Source of the DNA: Bacteroidota bacterium
Lineage (GTDB): Bacteria; Bacteroidota; Bacteroidia; Bacteroidales; P3
NCBI GenBank assembly: GCA_017860275.1
Contig: JAFNAQ010000004.1
Location: forward strand, 186,001 to 250,000
Direction of reading: 5' to 3'
Length of the DNA stretch: 64,000 bases
Made by a program: the position numbers and the translations under genes. A model generated the notes under the pieces. That model had not been told where the DNA came from. It did not search any database and saw only the letters and a program-made list of their open reading frames with translations. The first letter of the stretch is position 1. The number at the start of each line of letters is the position of its first letter. This document shows, in pieces, positions 61,860-64,000 of this stretch.

Positions 61860-64000
61860 ATGAAACAGATTTTTCTGCTTATTATCCTTATATTTACCTC
61901 AGCCCTATGTGAAGTTAATGCCCAAAGGTTTACAATTATTGGAAATATTGAGGATAAAGAATCAAAAATTCCAACGGCATTTGTAAATGTAGTGATTGTG
62001 TCTCCCAAAGATAGTCTAAACAATATCTCAGGAATATCAACTGATATCTCAGGTTTTTTTAAGTTTAAAAATGTAAAGCGACAAAGACTAATATTAAAGG
62101 CTAGCTATGTAGGATACCTCCCCCTTAGAATCGAACTAGACCTTTCCGAAATAAAGAATGATACCTTAGTTCTTAAGGATCTGAAATTACAAGCCTCCTC
62201 AAGCAATCTAGTAGAGGTAAGTATAGAGGCAAAAATAGAACGCTTTGAGCTTAGTGCTGATAAATTAATTATGAATATTGATGAGTCACTTGCAAATTCT
62301 GTAACAAATGCTTTTGACTTATTGAAAACTGTTCCTGGAGTTATAATTGATAAAGATGATAATCTAACACTTAATGGGAAGAGTGGTATCCTATTTCAAT
62401 ATAATTCAAGAGACTTAAAACTCCCATGGGAAGGAATTGTAAACATGCTTAAAGGCATGACACCTGATCAAGTTGAGAAATTTGAAATAATTTCAAATCC
62501 AAGTGCAAAATATGATTCAGAAGGGACTGCGGGGATAATAAACATTAAACTTAAAACCAATAAGAATTATGGAATTAATGGATCGGTTGGAACAAGTGCT
62601 AGTTATAGAAATGTATTGAATAATCGCTCCTCAGTAAATCTAAATTATGTTGATAACAAATGGACAAGCTCATTAAATTATAGTAATAATAATTCGACTT
62701 ATGAATGGGAGTCAAAGGAACAAAGATACACAGCGAAACAAGAGAGAGATACAATTCTTATTAGAAATACATCAAAAAGTACGAATAAAAATAATAATCA
62801 CAACTTAAATTTTAGTGCAGATTATTTGATAGACTCTTCTCAGTCGGTAGGAATTTCAATAGGATATTCGAAAAGCCTAAGCCCATGGATAGAGAAAACA
62901 ACCCCTTACTTAATCTCTAGTTATCCAAGTTATTTTTCTAGGATAGACTCTTCATTCAATTACATGGTGGGCAGCAAAAGAAATTCAGATAATTTCAACC
63001 TAAGCCTAAGCTATATTAAGAAATTAGATACAAACGATGCTAATATTTCTGCCGATTTATATTTTTCTTCAAATTCTTCATTAAACAATAATCTAAAGGA
63101 TAATAAATATTTTATAGGTGATATTAATGAAACACTATTAAGAGAAGAGGCTTTTGAAGAGTCAACCAATACTCAAACAAGAAATTTTTCAGCACGAGTA
63201 GACTATTTTAAACCCTTGACAAAAACCACAAAGTTAGAGTTAGGGATAAAGTCAAACCTCAATTTTAATGATAATAGTTTTAGTTCGCTTTTTTTGGAGA
63301 ATCAAAATGGAAATAGTTTTATTAATGACACAAATAAATCAAATCACTTCAAATATTTTGAGAATATAAATTCAATCTATTCCTCTTTCTCGAAGTCCTT
63401 TAGTAAAAATACTTCTTTGAGATTAGGAATTAGATTCGAGCAAACAAATACTCAAGGATATCAGTATACTCTTGATAGCACTACAACAAGATCATACTTT
63501 AATGTATTCCCAAATATAAATTTCTCCCATGCTTTTTCAATGAAGAATAGATTTAATATCTCTTATAGTTACAGAATATCTAGACCTTGGAGTAGTAGTT
63601 TAAATCCTTTTTTATCAAAAAGCAGTGATTATTATTACTCGAAGGGCAATCCAATGCTGGAACCTCAGTTTTCTCATAGTATTTACCTTTCTCAGTCATT
63701 TTTCAGCAAGCTTTATGTAAATGTCTCTTATAGCTATACAAAAGATAATGTTTCTTGGCTTAGTGAAAAGAAGCCATACCCTTCAATTGCTGTAATTTCC
63801 TCCCCATACAATTTAAGAAATTCTCATCATGCTAGTATAGGACTTTCCTTCAACCATGATTTATTTAAGTGGTGGAATTTATGGGCAAGTGCTTCAGGGA
63901 ATTACAACAAGATTGAGTCGAAAAATGATAATAAAAACATAAATAATCAATCTATAGGTTTTAATATTAATGCAAGCACTAATGTTACACTTCCTAAAAA
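61860..64000 (+). CDS. Outer-membrane barrel receptor-like protein (runs off right edge)
   Basis: Starting MKQIFLLIILIFTSALCEVN, a signal peptide is followed by a carboxypeptidase-like regulatory domain (IEDKESKIPTAFVNVV, ISGISTDISGFFKF, ASYVGYLPLRIELD). Next comes a plug-like region (LLKTVPGVIIDKDDNLTLNG; FEIISNPSAKYDSEGTAGII) and barrel strands. This is the outer-membrane beta-barrel family (TonB-receptor-like with a CarboxypepD_reg domain). About 713 codons are in the window; the C-terminus is outside. Twelve bp after the M28 gene. Confidence 0.85.
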   Translation, partial: MKQIFLLIILIFTSALCEVNAQRFTIIGNIEDKESKIPTAFVNVVIVSPKDSLNNISGISTDISGFFKFKNVKRQRLILKASYVGYLPLRIELDLSEIKNDTLVLKDLKLQASSSNLVEVSIEAKIERFELSADKLIMNIDESLANSVTNAFDLLKTVPGVIIDKDDNLTLNGKSGILFQYNSRDLKLPWEGIVNMLKGMTPDQVEKFEIISNPSAKYDSEGTAGIINIKLKTNKNYGINGSVGTSASYRNVLNNRSSVNLNYVDNKWTSSLNYSNNNSTYEWESKEQRYTAKQERDTILIRNTSKSTNKNNNHNLNFSADYLIDSSQSVGISIGYSKSLSPWIEKTTPYLISSYPSYFSRIDSSFNYMVGSKRNSDNFNLSLSYIKKLDTNDANISADLYFSSNSSLNNNLKDNKYFIGDINETLLREEAFEESTNTQTRNFSARVDYFKPLTKTTKLELGIKSNLNFNDNSFSSLFLENQNGNSFINDTNKSNHFKYFENINSIYSSFSKSFSKNTSLRLGIRFEQTNTQGYQYTLDSTTTRSYFNVFPNINFSHAFSMKNRFNISYSYRISRPWSSSLNPFLSKSSDYYYSKGNPMLEPQFSHSIYLSQSFFSKLYVNVSYSYTKDNVSWLSEKKPYPSIAVISSPYNLRNSHHASIGLSFNHDLFKWWNLWASASGNYNKIESKNDNKNINNQSIGFNINASTNVTLPK

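Overview
The window is AT-rich DNA from a member of the Bacteroidota, most likely an anaerobic Bacteroidales. The evidence is the TTTG-N19/20-TAnnTTTG promoter form ahead of many genes, two proteins with type IX secretion (T9SS) C-terminal sorting domains, TonB-dependent and outer-membrane-barrel receptors, Omp28 and DUF6029 family proteins, an ATP synthase subunit a with the long Bacteroidota N-terminal extension, and an rplM-rpsI-rpsB-tsf gene order. I cannot name a genus.

Layout. 0-7 kb: start of an atpB gene, a LuxE-like acyl-protein synthetase, the elongasome pair mrdA-rodA and an AsmA/DUF748 protein. 7-9.9 kb: a more AT-rich accessory cassette (FlbD-like small protein, GHKL ATPase, DUF4325 STAS-like protein, two-helix membrane protein) lying between inverted copies of one terminator hairpin. 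9.9-26 kb: mostly minus-strand housekeeping and envelope genes (rluD, T9SS protein, PASTA protein, Zn-peptidase, YicC, TPR protein, an AraC/lipoprotein/TonB-receptor locus, DUF4153, OmpA-TPR lipoprotein, DUF58, thioredoxin). 26-32 kb: butyrate kinase, tRNA-Phe, a phosphoesterase lipoprotein and a run of unrecognised secreted or membrane proteins. 32-46 kb: PerM, queD, mntP, rsmA, tsf-rpsB-rpsI-rplM with a structured leader, radC, a cysteine-rich OmpH, YfcC carrier, lnt, 5-FTHF cyclo-ligase, a FeoB membrane core lacking its G domain, and a radical SAM protein.

46.2-51.9 kb is the most striking region: hgcA-hgcB, the corrinoid protein/ferredoxin pair known to methylate mercury, followed by acr3, arsR, arsF-like, arsG-like, arsC and arsP. 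The ArsR promoter, its operator-like dyad and the first ~27 codons of arsR occur twice, 3 mismatches in 125 bp: once before arsR and once fused in frame to hgcA. HgcA therefore starts with an ArsR-derived N-terminus and is probably under arsenic/ArsR control. The downstream genes handle arsenate, arsenite and organoarsenicals.

51.9-64 kb: a polyprenyl synthase, a TlpA-like/DUF6029/Omp28 envelope run, a T9SS protein, a YtrA-type ABC transporter operon, a peptidase M28-barrel fusion and a truncated outer-membrane barrel protein.

A second theme is non-coding. Several intergenic regions hold short palindromes or motifs repeated every 21-22 bp (two helical turns) with different core sequences in each region. 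The clearest are 21216-21315 and 46092-46188. Another intergenic region (38934-39216) holds nested perfect inverted repeats built from GGGGGAAGAG.
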